64,000 nucleotides of DNA from Rickettsiales bacterium (lineage in GTDB: Bacteria > Pseudomonadota > Alphaproteobacteria > Rs-D84): the NCBI GenBank assembly GCA_031260805.1, contig JAISKV010000001.1, forward strand, positions 122,600 through 186,599, written 5' to 3'. The translations under genes and the position numbers were made by a program. Below the pieces are notes generated by a model. The model was given only the letters and a program-made list of their open reading frames with translations, was not told where the DNA came from and searched no databases. Positions 43,145-52,287 of the stretch are shown one piece after another. Numbering within the stretch: the first letter of the stretch is position 1; every line of letters starts with the position of its first letter.

Positions 43145-44140
43145 TTATTTCCCCATTTCCAAGTGTTTGTATCCGTCATCGGTCAGCACGCGTCCGCGCG
43201 GCGTCCGCTGAATAAATCCGCGCTGCATCAAGTACGGCTCTATAACATCTTCCAGCGTGTCCGACGGCTCGGACAAAATCGCGGCCAGATTTTCAATTCC
43301 GACCGGGCCGCCGGAAAAGTTCCGCGCAATCGCGTTCATATATCCGCGGTCAATCGCGTCCAGCCCGCATCCGTCCACGCCCAGCTGGGCCAGCGCGGTT
43401 TCAACAGATTTTTGATTGATGACTTCCGACCGCTGGTTCTGGGCAAAGTCGCGCGCGCGCTTTAACAGCCGATTCGCAATCCGCGGCGTTCCGCGCGCCG
43501 ACCGCGCCAAAATTCCGGCGGCGCCCATGTCAATCGCGATGCCCAGAATTTTCGCGCTGCGCGTGATGATTTTCGCCAGGTCTTCCGTTTCGTAAAAGTT
43601 CAGCCGCAAGTCAATTCCGAATCGGTCGCGCAGCGGATTTGACAGCAGCCCCGTGCGCGTCGTCGCCCCGACCAGCGTGAACCGCGGCAGGTCAATCCGC
43701 ACGCTTTTTGCGGACGGCCCTTCGCCCAGCATGATGTCCAGCTTAAAGTCTTCCATCGCGCTGTACAGCACTTCTTCAATTGCGGTCGGCAGACGATGAA
43801 TTTCATCAATAAACAAAACATCGTTCTGTTCCAGCGATGTCAGAATCGCGGCCAGATCGCCCTGCTTGGTCAGCATTGGCGCAGCCGTCGCGCGGAAATT
43901 CGTCCCCATTTCATTCGCGATAATGTGCGCCAGCGTCGTCTTGCCCAGTCCCGGCGGCCCGTATAACAGCGCGTGATCCATAGGCTCGCCCCGGGCGCGC
44001 GCCGCGGAAATAAAGACGGCCAGGTTCTGCTTTAACGATTCCTGGCCCACAAAATCGGCCAGCATCTTTGGCCGGATAGTGGCCGGACTGTCATCAGGCG
44101 CCGTCGCATCTAAAAATCGTTTTTGTTCGTTTTGCATCAC
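43145..44140 (-). CDS. ruvB: Holliday junction branch-migration helicase RuvB
   Basis: RuvB is the AAA+ motor of RuvABC. The 331-residue protein shows the N-terminal [12 protein letters not shown], Walker [13 protein letters not shown] (about residue 62), Walker [12 protein letters not shown], the sensor-1 region [12 protein letters not shown], the Arg finger PLRDRFGI and the C-terminal winged-helix domain ([32 protein letters not shown]). Its start overlaps the hydrolase-like gene by ATGA. ruvA and ruvC are not in the window. Confidence 0.97.
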   Translation of the reverse strand: MMQNEQKRFLDATAPDDSPATIRPKMLADFVGQESLKQNLAVFISAARARGEPMDHALLYGPPGLGKTTLAHIIANEMGTNFRATAAPMLTKQGDLAAILTSLEQNDVLFIDEIHRLPTAIEEVLYSAMEDFKLDIMLGEGPSAKSVRIDLPRFTLVGATTRTGLLSNPLRDRFGIDLRLNFYETEDLAKIITRSAKILGIAIDMGAAGILARSARGTPRIANRLLKRARDFAQNQRSEVINQKSVETALAQLGVDGCGLDAIDRGYMNAIARNFSGGPVGIENLAAILSEPSDTLEDVIEPYLMQRGFIQRTPRGRVLTDDGYKHLEMGK

Positions 44141-44796
44141 AACAACTTGTTTTCTTCGTTTTCGCGGCCGATGTACGCCTTGGCCTCATTGTATAATTTT
44201 TTAATGTCGGCCGGCGTCGCATACTGCGCGTCGCTGTCTTTGATTAACAGGATTTCCGTTGAAATCTGCGCCTGCTTGCGTAGCAACTGCACCATGTATT
44301 GCCCGAAATCAAGGGCTTCCTTTGGCTCTCCCGCGCCTTGAATCATCAGCCCGCGGTTCGGACGCGGAGACAGGAACGAAAAATCGCTGACATTGTTATC
44401 CGGTGATACCAGCACGAATCCGCTGACTTCCGGCCGCCGCATCATAACCTGGGACGCGTACCACGCGCCGGTATGATTGCCGGCCAGCCACAGTTTGTCG
44501 CTGTCTTCGTTTTGATTCTGAATCCAGTCAATGACAGTCGCGATGTCAATCATGTTGTCCTGGGTCGTGCCCAGTGTCCCGTCTGAATCCCCGACGCCGC
44601 GGTAATCAAAGCGCACGACCGAAAAGCCGGCATCCATGAACGCGCGGAACAGCGCATAACTGACGCGATCGTTCATGTGGAATCCGGCGCGCGGGTTGCC
44701 TGAAAACACAACGGCCAGCGGGGTCGCCTCGCCATCAGCCTTGTTATATACGGCATGCAGTTTTCCAACCTCGCCGTTTATGATTACATCTACCAT
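44137..44796 (-). CDS. Alpha/beta-hydrolase-like protein lacking the catalytic serine
   Basis: The fold is that of small alpha/beta hydrolases (COG2945-like): [32 protein letters not shown] and a nucleophile-elbow region. The elbow, however, reads LAGNHTGAW, with His where the family has Ser (GxSxG), and no clear His closes the triad near the C-terminus ([17 protein letters not shown]). It may be a non-catalytic relative or use another residue. The ATG at 44796 (MVDVIINGE) is preferred to 44814. It is the first gene of the ruvB-ybgC-tol transcript. Confidence 0.75.
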   Translation of the reverse strand: MVDVIINGEVGKLHAVYNKADGEATPLAVVFSGNPRAGFHMNDRVSYALFRAFMDAGFSVVRFDYRGVGDSDGTLGTTQDNMIDIATVIDWIQNQNEDSDKLWLAGNHTGAWYASQVMMRRPEVSGFVLVSPDNNVSDFSFLSPRPNRGLMIQGAGEPKEALDFGQYMVQLLRKQAQISTEILLIKDSDAQYATPADIKKLYNEAKAYIGRENEENKLL

Positions 44797-44911
44797 GAAA
44801 AGTCTCCGTTGCATTGGTTATACACCATCGGCAATACGAATTTCAATATAAATTTTTCTCTTTGACATGGTTTGTCAAATTGTTTTACACTTCTGTTAAA
44901 GAGAGCGCTGC

Positions 44912-45856
44912 ATGAGAAAATTATCTTTAATCTTTTACCTTTTGATTTTTGTCTGCCCGGCATGGGCCGCGGGCCTGAACGACGCGTATTACGGCGGCGG
45001 CGATGTGTATACCGAATACACGGAAACGCCGGTCGCGTCATACTATGCGGTGCCGAACGACCCGAACTTTGTTCCGGAATCAGACTTTTCCGCGCGCGAA
45101 GACTCGTTGAACTATGACGAAAATATCATCGCGGCGCGCGATGCGGAATCCGCGCGGCATCCCGGCGTCATTTTTGCCGAACGCCCGGCGGTCGTGTGCC
45201 GCAGCGGCGGGTGCACCAAATTGAACGAGAAAATGACGCGGACATTCCTGTTTAATTCGCTGGCGAATATCTTTATGATTAACAGCCATTCCAGTGTCCA
45301 GATTTGCGAGGCGGACCCGTTCAGCCGCAATTGCCTGCAATCAGGGATTTCTTTTCCGACGCGCATCGGGGTAGCGAACGCGATGCTGAAAATATCCAAA
45401 GCGTCCGTGTCCAGTGTGAACATTTCTACAGGGTTGTCCAAGGCGACCATTGGAACGACTTTCGAGATTCTGGTGAATGGGATTTCGTCCCGGTGCGAGC
45501 CAACCGCGCTGGATATCATAGTGCCGATAAATTCCCAGGCAACATTAACTGCGCGGGAATTTGCGTGCAAAATGACTGCGGACGGATTGACAAATGTCTC
45601 AATGATGCTGAATCTGGATTATATTGATTTGGATTATGGGATTCTGGGCGGGTATTACTCGTTCGGATTGCAAGGGACCAGCGCGGGCGGCGGCACTGGA
45701 TACGCATTGTTCAGATTGGAATATACAAATACTGGAATGAAAATGAATGCGGTTGAAACGGGATATAACCGTGGCGGCCGAACTGCGAAAAGCGTGGAAC
45801 AGGCAGGATTGCAAACGATCCAGCCCGGCGAATACGCCGTGGAACCAGTAAAATAA
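44912..45856 (+). CDS. Exported protein of unknown function
   Basis: I do not recognise this 314-residue protein. The signal peptide MRKLSLIFYLLIFVCPAWA is encoded by diverged heptamers (ttatctt-taatctt-ttacctt-ttgattt). The mature N-terminus is Tyr/Asp/Glu-rich (YYGGGDVYTEYTE), followed by a domain with six Cys (CRSGGC, ICEADPFSRNC, SSRCE and FACK) and strand-rich sequence (DLDYGILGGYYSFGLQGTS) towards the C-terminus. It is probably periplasmic or surface-exposed. It stands alone, divergent from the ruvB operon. Confidence 0.68.
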   Translation: MRKLSLIFYLLIFVCPAWAAGLNDAYYGGGDVYTEYTETPVASYYAVPNDPNFVPESDFSAREDSLNYDENIIAARDAESARHPGVIFAERPAVVCRSGGCTKLNEKMTRTFLFNSLANIFMINSHSSVQICEADPFSRNCLQSGISFPTRIGVANAMLKISKASVSSVNISTGLSKATIGTTFEILVNGISSRCEPTALDIIVPINSQATLTAREFACKMTADGLTNVSMMLNLDYIDLDYGILGGYYSFGLQGTSAGGGTGYALFRLEYTNTGMKMNAVETGYNRGGRTAKSVEQAGLQTIQPGEYAVEPVK

Positions 45857-45882
45857 TCATACTGCGCAAACAATTCCCGTTC

Positions 45883-45960
45883 CATCGTCATTCCGGGCAA
45901 GTGCAGCGCGACCCGGAATCCATTCAGCATGGACCCCGGGTCGTGGCCCGGGGTGACGAA
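45883..45960. repeat. Family A palindromic element
   Basis: CGTCATTCCGGGCAAGTGCAGCGCGACCCGGAATCC followed by GGACCCCGGGTCGTGGCCCGGGGTGACGA. It is the closest intergenic match to the element inside prmC. agagttc-type heptamers (about 46028-46058) follow. Confidence 0.8.
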
Positions 45961-46061
45961 TGGGGGTAGTTTATTGCGAAAATGGTAATTCTTCGTCAGA
46001 AGGGAACTGGCCGCGCCAATCCAACTGAACACTAGAAACCGAACTCTGAACTCTGAAAACT

Positions 46062-46088
46062 AAAAAATCCGCCGACGGCGGATTTTTT
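46062..46088 (-). terminator. Bidirectional terminator at the smpB end
   Basis: AAAAAATCCGCCG-A-CGGCGGATTTTTT overlaps the smpB stop codon. Confidence 0.85.
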
Positions 46089-46557
46089 ACCCACGGCGCA
46101 GGACGCGCGATTTTTCACGGTCCCATTCGCGCGCCCGTATCGTTTTTCTTTTATCCGTTCTGGTTTTTCCAAACCCAATCCCCAGCAGGACTTTCACCAG
46201 ACCGCGGCGGTTAAAGTACAATTTCAACGGGAATACCGTCGCGCCTTTTTCTTCCAATTTCCCAACCAGGCGGTTGATTTGATTTTGATGCAGCAGCAGA
46301 ATCCGCGCGCGCCGCTCGTCAAAATTAATGACTTTGTTCGCGGTCGGCAGCGGCATTATCGCGACATTTTTCAGGTATAAATTACGGTTTTTCACGGAAA
46401 CAAATCCATCGGAAAGATTAACCATGCCGTACCGCAGCGATTTTACTTCCGCGCCCAGCAGCGACACCCCGGCTTCTATTGTGTCGTCAATAGAATACTC
46501 AAACCGGGCTTTGCGGTTTTCGCCTATCTGTCCTGATTTTATGATTTGTCGCGCCAT
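46087..46557 (-). CDS. smpB: SsrA-binding protein SmpB
   Basis: SmpB delivers tmRNA to stalled ribosomes for trans-translation. The 156-residue sequence has NRKARFEYSIDDTIEAGVSLLGAEVKSLRYG, SVKNRNLYLKN, the LLLHQNQINRL segment, FPLKLYFNRRGLVKVLLGIGFGKTRTDKR and a basic C-terminal tail (KTIRAREWDREKSRVLRRG) that probes the mRNA channel. All regions are intact. Its partner ssrA is at 17838 and the protease ClpXP at 19790. Confidence 0.97.
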   Translation of the reverse strand: MARQIIKSGQIGENRKARFEYSIDDTIEAGVSLLGAEVKSLRYGMVNLSDGFVSVKNRNLYLKNVAIMPLPTANKVINFDERRARILLLHQNQINRLVGKLEEKGATVFPLKLYFNRRGLVKVLLGIGFGKTRTDKRKTIRAREWDREKSRVLRRG

Positions 46558-46569
46558 AATGCGGCGATT

Positions 46570-47649
46570 TTACACTTTCAATATGTCTTTTGCAATTATT
46601 TCTGCGGCCGGTTTTGATTTATGCCAGATTGAATCCGCGCGCCGCAGATCCGTAATCATTTTTTTCGCATCCAATCCGCGCATGGTTTTAATAATATTTT
46701 CCGCGGTGCAATCCCCGCCCAGCAATTCCGGATAAATCGTTTTGTTCATCAGGATATTTACCAATGAAACCCACTTTAATTTCACAATGCGCCGCGCAAT
46801 CCAAGTCGTAATCGGATTCATTTTATAGACGACGATAGCAGGGACATGCATGATGGCCAGTTCAACGGAAATCGTGCCGCTGGCGGCGATTGCCATATCT
46901 GTCCGCGCGAACAAATCGTATCTGTTCTTGAAAGGAATCAGCGTCGGTTGAATCGGCCAGTCCTTGATTTCATTGCGGATGAACGAATCGGTCGTTTCGG
47001 TCGTGGGGATATAAAAACGAGCGGCGCGCAGCGAGCAACGGGCAACGACTTGCCTGAATATCGGCAGCAATCGCTTGACTTCGGAAATTCGCGAACCAGG
47101 CATCAGCGCGATATTTTTTTCATGTTTTGCCGCGGATGGATGCAGCCCATCTGCAATCGGATGTCCGACTGCGATTGTTTCCAGCCCGTATTTCGTGAAA
47201 AATGGTTTCTCGAAATCAAAAAACGAATACAGCCGGTCAAACACCGCCGCATATTTTTTCGCGCGATGCGCCCCCCATGCCCAAACCTGGGGCGCGACAA
47301 CATGGTAAAAAGTTGGAGTTAGGGTTGCGAGTTTCACTTTTTTGACAACCCGGATTGCAAAGGACGGGGCGTCAATGGTCAGCACTATGTCCGGTTGAAA
47401 TTTTATTATCGCGGCAGCGGCGTCATTGATTCGCTGCGTCAATGTTTTCGCGCGCATGATAACTTCCCAAAATCCCATGACCGACAAGTCCGAGATTGGA
47501 AACAGCGATTTCAATCCTGAGGCCCGCATTTCCACGCCGCCGATGCCGGCCCATTGGACGCCCGGCATCGCGCGCATGATTTTCGCGCCCAGCACATCAC
47601 CGGAAACTTCCCCCGCGATGATGAAAATTTTAAGTTTTTTTTCAGGCAT
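46570..47649 (-). CDS. lpxB: Lipid-A-disaccharide synthase LpxB
   Basis: LpxB (GT19) joins UDP-2,3-diacylglucosamine and lipid X to form the lipid A disaccharide. The start is the ATG at 47649 (MPEKKLKIFIIAGEVSGD), which overlaps the end of lpxA by eight bases; the tracked start adds 11 residues inside lpxA. Family blocks are AGEVSGDVLGAKIM, GIGGVEMRASG, VMGFWEV, IDAPSFAIRV, VAPQVWAW and the C-terminal AASGTISVELAIMHVPAIVVYK. The length of 359 residues is normal. Confidence 0.95.
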   Translation of the reverse strand: MPEKKLKIFIIAGEVSGDVLGAKIMRAMPGVQWAGIGGVEMRASGLKSLFPISDLSVMGFWEVIMRAKTLTQRINDAAAAIIKFQPDIVLTIDAPSFAIRVVKKVKLATLTPTFYHVVAPQVWAWGAHRAKKYAAVFDRLYSFFDFEKPFFTKYGLETIAVGHPIADGLHPSAAKHEKNIALMPGSRISEVKRLLPIFRQVVARCSLRAARFYIPTTETTDSFIRNEIKDWPIQPTLIPFKNRYDLFARTDMAIAASGTISVELAIMHVPAIVVYKMNPITTWIARRIVKLKWVSLVNILMNKTIYPELLGGDCTAENIIKTMRGLDAKKMITDLRRADSIWHKSKPAAEIIAKDILKV

Positions 47650-48433
47650 TATTCGCCACGCCGCGCGTGCTGCGGTTTTCAATAAAGTCCAATGCGTCCA
47701 GCGCGTATTTGTTGCCGCCGACTTCCCTGCGGATTTTTTTCAGCCGGTCCGTCATGTTGTCGCCGTATTTGTCGTCGCGCATTCCGGCATAGACCGTATG
47801 AACCGCATGCAAATCTTCATTTGTAAATCCGTGGCGGACCAGCCCGACCTTGTTTATCGTTCTGTATTTCGCCGGGGTTCCGTCGTAAATGGCGTAAGGC
47901 ATCATGTCGGTTGATGTCGCTGAAAACGCGCCCAAGAACGCGTTGCGTCCCACGCGGCAGAACTGATGCACCGCGCTGTTTGCGGAAATTATGACAAAAT
48001 CTTCCAATTCAACATGCCCGCCCGCCATTGACGAGTTTGACATAATAACATTGTTGCCGACATGCGCGTCATGGCCGACATGCGCGTGAATCATAATCTG
48101 GCAATCGTCGCCGATAACCGTTCCGCCGGCCGATGCGGGCGTTCCCTGGTTGATGGTCGCGAATTCGCGAATCTTGCACCGCTTGCCGATTTTGACGCCG
48201 GACATGTCCGCATCGTCCTGGTACTTCAAGTCCTGGCCTTTGGATCCCAAAACGGCGAAAGGATACACGATTGTGTCGTCCCCGATTTCAGTATGGTTTT
48301 CAATAATGACATTGGATATCAGGCGGACGCGGTCGCCCAGCACGGCACCCGCGCTGACAATGCAATTCGGACCGATTTCGCAATCCGTCCCGATTTTCGC
48401 GCCGTCATGAATAATTGCAGTCGGATGTATCAT
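47642..48433 (-). CDS. lpxA: UDP-N-acetylglucosamine acyltransferase LpxA
   Basis: LpxA performs the first acylation of lipid A synthesis in the cytoplasm. The 263-residue protein has the left-handed beta-helix hexapeptide repeats (from IHPTAIIHDGAKIG), the catalytic His in MIHAHVGHDAHVG, FVIISANSAVHQFCRVG, and the helical C-terminal domain (LVRHGFTNEDLHAVHTVY). It precedes lpxB with an eight-base overlap. fabZ and lpxD, often adjacent, are not in the window. Confidence 0.96.
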   Translation of the reverse strand: MIHPTAIIHDGAKIGTDCEIGPNCIVSAGAVLGDRVRLISNVIIENHTEIGDDTIVYPFAVLGSKGQDLKYQDDADMSGVKIGKRCKIREFATINQGTPASAGGTVIGDDCQIMIHAHVGHDAHVGNNVIMSNSSMAGGHVELEDFVIISANSAVHQFCRVGRNAFLGAFSATSTDMMPYAIYDGTPAKYRTINKVGLVRHGFTNEDLHAVHTVYAGMRDDKYGDNMTDRLKKIRREVGGNKYALDALDFIENRSTRGVANNA

Positions 48434-48476
48434 GGTACGATTATAAATTAAAAGCGCCGCGCAGAAAACTCAAAAT

Positions 48477-49409
48477 TTATAACAAATTATAACAATCGCG
48501 GAGATGCATTTTTTTCCAATTTATGATGCTGATGCAGGTCAGCGCCGGGATGCCTGTCAAGATTCCGAACGCCCCGACGGTCAAGTTGGCAATCTGTCCG
48601 GCGTCATGCTTTTCGCTGTGGCGGATTGCGAACCATGCGGTTGCCGCCGCGATTGCAAAGAACGCCCCCAGCACCAGCGCGCTTTCAGTATATATGAACA
48701 GCACTGCGCTGAAAGATTCCATAACGCGCAGCCCCAGATTTAATTTCGCATAAAACCTGTCGCCCAGCCGCTTGCCTGGTTTGGCAAAAAATCCGGCCAG
48801 CGCGGCGGAAGACACTTTCGCGAACGCCAGCGCGGCTGCGATATGGATGATTGTCAACTGGCCCAGCTGTCCCCAGCGAAAAAATTCCGGCTGCATGGCG
48901 ATTCCAAAGCCCAGCGCGATGCAGATGCAGGTTATGACCAGCGACGGATTGTAATCGCGGTCCCGCAGCAGCAATGAAAAAGCAATTCCGGCCGCAACCG
49001 CGCCGCCGCCGATTGCCAGCCCCCAGACGGTATGCTGGCCGCAGAATGCGCCGACCGCGATCGCGCCGGCAATCGCGGCCCATTTCCAGCGCTGGTTTTT
49101 AATATGCGTCCGCTTGGCGACAAAAACAGTTATCACGAAAATGCACAGCGCGGACAGCACGCCGACCCATGAAGTATCGCGCAGGGCGTCAAACGCGCCG
49201 TGGGAAAGCGTCCAGATTCCCAAGATTGCGATGATCAGTCCGGATAGGATTTTATGCGGAATCTTTGCCGCGATTTCCCGGCGCATTTTCCATGCGATGT
49301 AAAAGACGGGCAGGGCCATGACCGCCGCCCAAAAAAAATCCGGCGAATAAACTGCGGCGTTGTTAAAGGAACTGACCGCGGACTGAACAATCAAACTGGT
49401 ATCAAACAT
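48477..49409 (-). CDS. Polytopic inner-membrane protein of unknown function
   Basis: The start is the ATG at 49409 (MFDTSLIVQSAV), since the 21 upstream tracked codons are family A repeat. The 310-residue protein has about eight hydrophobic helices (for example FFWAAVMALPVFYIAW, ILSGLIIAILGIWTL, AIAGAIAVGAFC, GGAVAAGIAFSLLL and AVLFIYTESALVLGAFFAIAAATAW). No signature residues point to a known transporter. It is transcribed towards lpxA and shares no overlap with it, so a link to lipid A is speculative. Confidence 0.7.
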   Translation of the reverse strand: MFDTSLIVQSAVSSFNNAAVYSPDFFWAAVMALPVFYIAWKMRREIAAKIPHKILSGLIIAILGIWTLSHGAFDALRDTSWVGVLSALCIFVITVFVAKRTHIKNQRWKWAAIAGAIAVGAFCGQHTVWGLAIGGGAVAAGIAFSLLLRDRDYNPSLVITCICIALGFGIAMQPEFFRWGQLGQLTIIHIAAALAFAKVSSAALAGFFAKPGKRLGDRFYAKLNLGLRVMESFSAVLFIYTESALVLGAFFAIAAATAWFAIRHSEKHDAGQIANLTVGAFGILTGIPALTCISIINWKKMHLRDCYNLL

Positions 49410-49418
49410 AACTTGCTC

Positions 49419-49477
49419 CGTCGTCGCCCCGGCGCAGGCCGGGGTCCATAGATGCCGGGTCAAGCCCGGCATGACGA
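49419..49477. repeat. Family A palindromic element
   Basis: CGTCGTCGCCCCGGCGCAGGCCGGGGTCC and GATGCCGGGTCAAGCCCGGCATGACGA lie in the divergent gap between the membrane protein gene and the methyltransferase gene. Confidence 0.75.
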
Positions 49478-49519
49478 TTTTCTTTGATTAAACGATATTT
49501 TTATATATTATATAGGCTG

Positions 49520-50221
49520 GTGAATAAAAAACAAGAATTTTTAACGCAACTCGGCGGGCGGGTGAAATTTCGCGCTGGAATTTACAATCCGACCAGCGAC
49601 GCGGTGTGGCTGGCCGCATTTTTTAATATAAAAGAGAAAAATGAAAAGACAAAGGTTCTGGACGCAGGGGTTGGGACCGGCGCGGTCGCCCTTCATATTC
49701 TGGCGCGCAGTCCGGATCTGGAAATAACCGGGATTGACAACAATCCTGAAATGCTGGCGGCGGCTGCGGAAAATTCCGCGCTGAACGGCCGCGGATTGGA
49801 ACTGATAAACGCGGATATTTTAACTTGGAAAACAGCGCGGACATTTGACGCGGTTGTTTCCAATCCGCCGTACTTTAACGGGACGGCAGCCGCGCACCGC
49901 GCGCATCACTCTGCGAATATAGCGGAATGGACTGCGGCCTGCATCCGTCGCCTTTGCCCTGGCGGCACGGTTTTCATGATTGCGGACGCCGGCGCGGCGG
50001 CGCATATAATTGCGGCAATGAAAACCGGCAAGTGCGGCGGGATAAGCATTGTGCCGCTGAATTCAATCCGCGAATCAGCCGAACGGGTTTTAATCAGCGG
50101 AAAATTAAACAGCAAATCGCCGGCCCGGATATTCGCCCCGCTGAACATGAATGACGACAGGGTGTTAAAGGGCGGCTTGACACTTTGCGAAATATTTACT
50201 AGCCTTTATCGCAAATGTTAA
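49520..50221 (+). CDS. TrmN6-like tRNA adenine N6-methyltransferase
   Basis: This is a class I methyltransferase of the tRNA1(Val) A37 N6 family. It shows FRAGIYNPTSDAVWLAAFF, LDAGVGTGAVALHIL (AdoMet site), VVSNPPYFNGTAAAHRAHHS with the N6-adenine NPPY motif, and a C-terminal RIFAPLNMNDD segment. The start is set at the GTG at 49520 (GTGAATAAAAAACAAG), five bases after a TATATA -10 box. The tracked ATG at 49484 would precede that promoter. The start region is almost identical to that of prmC. The last codons overlap the M23 gene by seven bases. Confidence 0.85.
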   Translation: MNKKQEFLTQLGGRVKFRAGIYNPTSDAVWLAAFFNIKEKNEKTKVLDAGVGTGAVALHILARSPDLEITGIDNNPEMLAAAAENSALNGRGLELINADILTWKTARTFDAVVSNPPYFNGTAAAHRAHHSANIAEWTAACIRRLCPGGTVFMIADAGAAAHIIAAMKTGKCGGISIVPLNSIRESAERVLISGKLNSKSPARIFAPLNMNDDRVLKGGLTLCEIFTSLYRKC

Positions 50222-51492
50222 ACTTTATAACACGATATTTTTCATCGCTGATTTCAATGCTGCTGTCGCCGTTCCGGGCGGTATGGCGTCTGATAGTGCG
50301 CTGGTTTCCGGAACGGGATTTTTTAATCATGGACACGCCGACAGGCCGGCATTACGCGTTTCATCAGACTTCGTTTTGGCGCGCGGCCAAGGGCTTTGGA
50401 AAACTGGGCCTGGTCGTGTGGGCGGTGTGGGCGACATATGTCTTTGTGTATACCCAGCCGATGGTCGCGGAAAAAACGAACGAATTGAACGAATTGCGCA
50501 TCCAGCACGCGCGGCAGTTAAGCGATCTGGTCGTGTACCAGCAGGAATTCAACGACTTGACCAAGCAATTGAATCTGATGGGCGAACAGTTGAACAATAA
50601 AAAGTTAAAAGACAAGGAAATCAAGAATTTGCAGAGCCGGCGCGCAGGAATACTCGGCCAGCTGGACTTTCTGCAAGGCAAATTAAAACTGCTGTACACG
50701 GAAGAAAATTATTCGCCTGATTTCTTCAAGGTTTCAGAACTGTCGCTGGAATATGAAATCACGCGCGCGGAAAACGAGAGGCTGCGGTCTGAAAACACCG
50801 CGATGACCGAGGCGATGCTGCACATCAACGACGCGGACTATCAGATTGTAGAGCGGGTGTCGGCGCTGTCGTCCGCGAACGCTGACGCGCTGTCCAAGAA
50901 CTTAAAGCGGATTTCCGGAACGCTGGCGTCGCTGGGGCTGTCCGAAAAAACGCTGGTGGCCAAGGCGATGCAGATCAGCAATCCGATTGTCGGCAGCGCG
51001 ATTGCGCCGATGAACATTGACGGAAACCTGGATGAAAAATATCAGAAACTGGCCAATGCGGTGGAACTGTGGCAGGGGCTGGACCGCATATCAAAAATAA
51101 TTCCGATGGGCGCGCCGGTTGACAAAATACAGATAACTTCGCAGTATGGAACGCGGACGGATCCTTTTACCAAGCAGCCCACCCAGCACAACGGGATTGA
51201 TTTCGCCGGGACGATTGGGACGCCGCTGATGGCGGTCGCTCCGGGCAAGGTTGTTTTCGCGGGCGACCGGTTCGGATACGGCAAAGTGGTTGAAATTGAC
51301 CACGGGCTGGGCTTTACGACGCTGTACGCGCATCTGTCGCGGATAAATGTCAAGCGCGGCGAGACGGTGCGCGCGCACGATATTGTCGGGCTTGGCGGTT
51401 CAACCGGACGATCAACCGGGCCGCATCTGCACTATGAGATAAGGTACAATGACAATCCGTTCAATCCGTATAATTTTGTAAAGGATAAATAA
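50215..51492 (+). CDS. Membrane-anchored M23 peptidase with coiled coil (bactofilin partner)
   Basis: The 425-residue protein has a short cytoplasmic N-terminus, one membrane helix (LGLVVWAVWATYVFVYT, about residues 63-79), a long periplasmic coiled coil (about residues 85-205) and a C-terminal M23 peptidase domain with zinc ligands in HNGIDFAG and GPHLHYEI. This is the architecture of LmdC/Csd-type peptidoglycan hydrolases that act with bactofilins to shape cells. The bactofilin gene starts directly at the stop codon, supporting that pairing. Confidence 0.9.
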   Translation: MLNFITRYFSSLISMLLSPFRAVWRLIVRWFPERDFLIMDTPTGRHYAFHQTSFWRAAKGFGKLGLVVWAVWATYVFVYTQPMVAEKTNELNELRIQHARQLSDLVVYQQEFNDLTKQLNLMGEQLNNKKLKDKEIKNLQSRRAGILGQLDFLQGKLKLLYTEENYSPDFFKVSELSLEYEITRAENERLRSENTAMTEAMLHINDADYQIVERVSALSSANADALSKNLKRISGTLASLGLSEKTLVAKAMQISNPIVGSAIAPMNIDGNLDEKYQKLANAVELWQGLDRISKIIPMGAPVDKIQITSQYGTRTDPFTKQPTQHNGIDFAGTIGTPLMAVAPGKVVFAGDRFGYGKVVEIDHGLGFTTLYAHLSRINVKRGETVRAHDIVGLGGSTGRSTGPHLHYEIRYNDNPFNPYNFVKDK

Positions 51493-51831
51493 ATGTTCGT
51501 GTTTTCTAACTCTAATGGAAAAGTTTCCCCTACGATAATCGGCGCTGGCGCCGAGATTGCCGGAAACATCCGGACAGAGCATACCGTCCAAATCCATGGC
51601 CGCGTCAACGGTGATGTTTCCGCGGACATCGTCGTAGTGGGCAAGGGCGGCAGCGTGGCAGGCAAGGTGAACGCCAATATCTTGTTCCTGCATGGCGAGA
51701 TAAGCGGCCCCGTGCGCGCGGATACCGCGAATATTTATGCGAACGCCATTCTGACGGGAACGCTGTACTATGACAAATTAAACATCATGAACAACAGCAA
51801 ACTGGAATGCAAACTGGTTAAAAAGGCATAA
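51493..51831 (+). CDS. Bactofilin
   Basis: Bactofilins polymerise without nucleotides into filaments that localise cell-wall enzymes. The 112-residue protein has the family's beta-helical core with repeating turns (TIIGAGAEIAGNIRTEHTVQIHGRVNGDVSADIVVVGKGG), and short disordered ends. It starts immediately after the stop codon of the M23 peptidase gene, and the two are probably a cell-shape module like the peptidase-bactofilin pairs of other alphaproteobacteria. Confidence 0.92.
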   Translation: MFVFSNSNGKVSPTIIGAGAEIAGNIRTEHTVQIHGRVNGDVSADIVVVGKGGSVAGKVNANILFLHGEISGPVRADTANIYANAILTGTLYYDKLNIMNNSKLECKLVKKA

Positions 51832-51834
51832 GGA

Positions 51835-52284
51835 ATGTTTAACAAAAAGAAAGATAAGGTTTATATTTCCGCGGATCACCGCGGCGTCGCGTTAAAGCTG
51901 TACTTGACCGAAATGCTGAACGCGCTGGGATACAGGGTTGTGAATCTGGGGATTGACAACCCGAACGAAATGGCGGATTTTCCGGTTATCACGAAACTGG
52001 TGACGGATGCGATGCTGGCCGATGCTGATTCGCGCGGAATTATCGTGTGCGGCACTGGCGCGGGCGTCCAGATTGCCGCGAACAGATTCCGGCATATTCG
52101 GGCATCCCGGTGCGAGCGGCCGCAGCAGGCGCTGGATGACCGCAATCATGACGATATAAATGTCCTGACGCTGTCGGCGGACGATTTGGATCTGGAAATT
52201 GCGTTCCAGTGCGCGGAAACTTTTCTGGAAGCGCCGTTTGACAATGCCGAGCGCCGCGTGCGCAGATTGGAAATGATATCGTAA
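51835..52284 (+). CDS. rpiB: Ribose-5-phosphate isomerase B
   Basis: RpiB interconverts ribose 5-phosphate and ribulose 5-phosphate. The 149-residue sequence contains VYISADHRGVALK, VVNLGID, the active-site Cys in GIIVCGTGAGVQIAANR, the Arg-rich HIRASRCE segment, and DDINVLTLSADDL. All key residues are present, with CGTGAG in place of the common CGTGIG. It follows the bactofilin gene by three bases and precedes aroK by three. Confidence 0.95.
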   Translation: MFNKKKDKVYISADHRGVALKLYLTEMLNALGYRVVNLGIDNPNEMADFPVITKLVTDAMLADADSRGIIVCGTGAGVQIAANRFRHIRASRCERPQQALDDRNHDDINVLTLSADDLDLEIAFQCAETFLEAPFDNAERRVRRLEMIS

Positions 52285-52287
52285 AAA

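Noticed and set aside
49409-49472. Longer start of the polytopic membrane protein
   Set aside because: The additional 21 codons translate a family A element (MPGLTRHLWTPACAG-type sequence).
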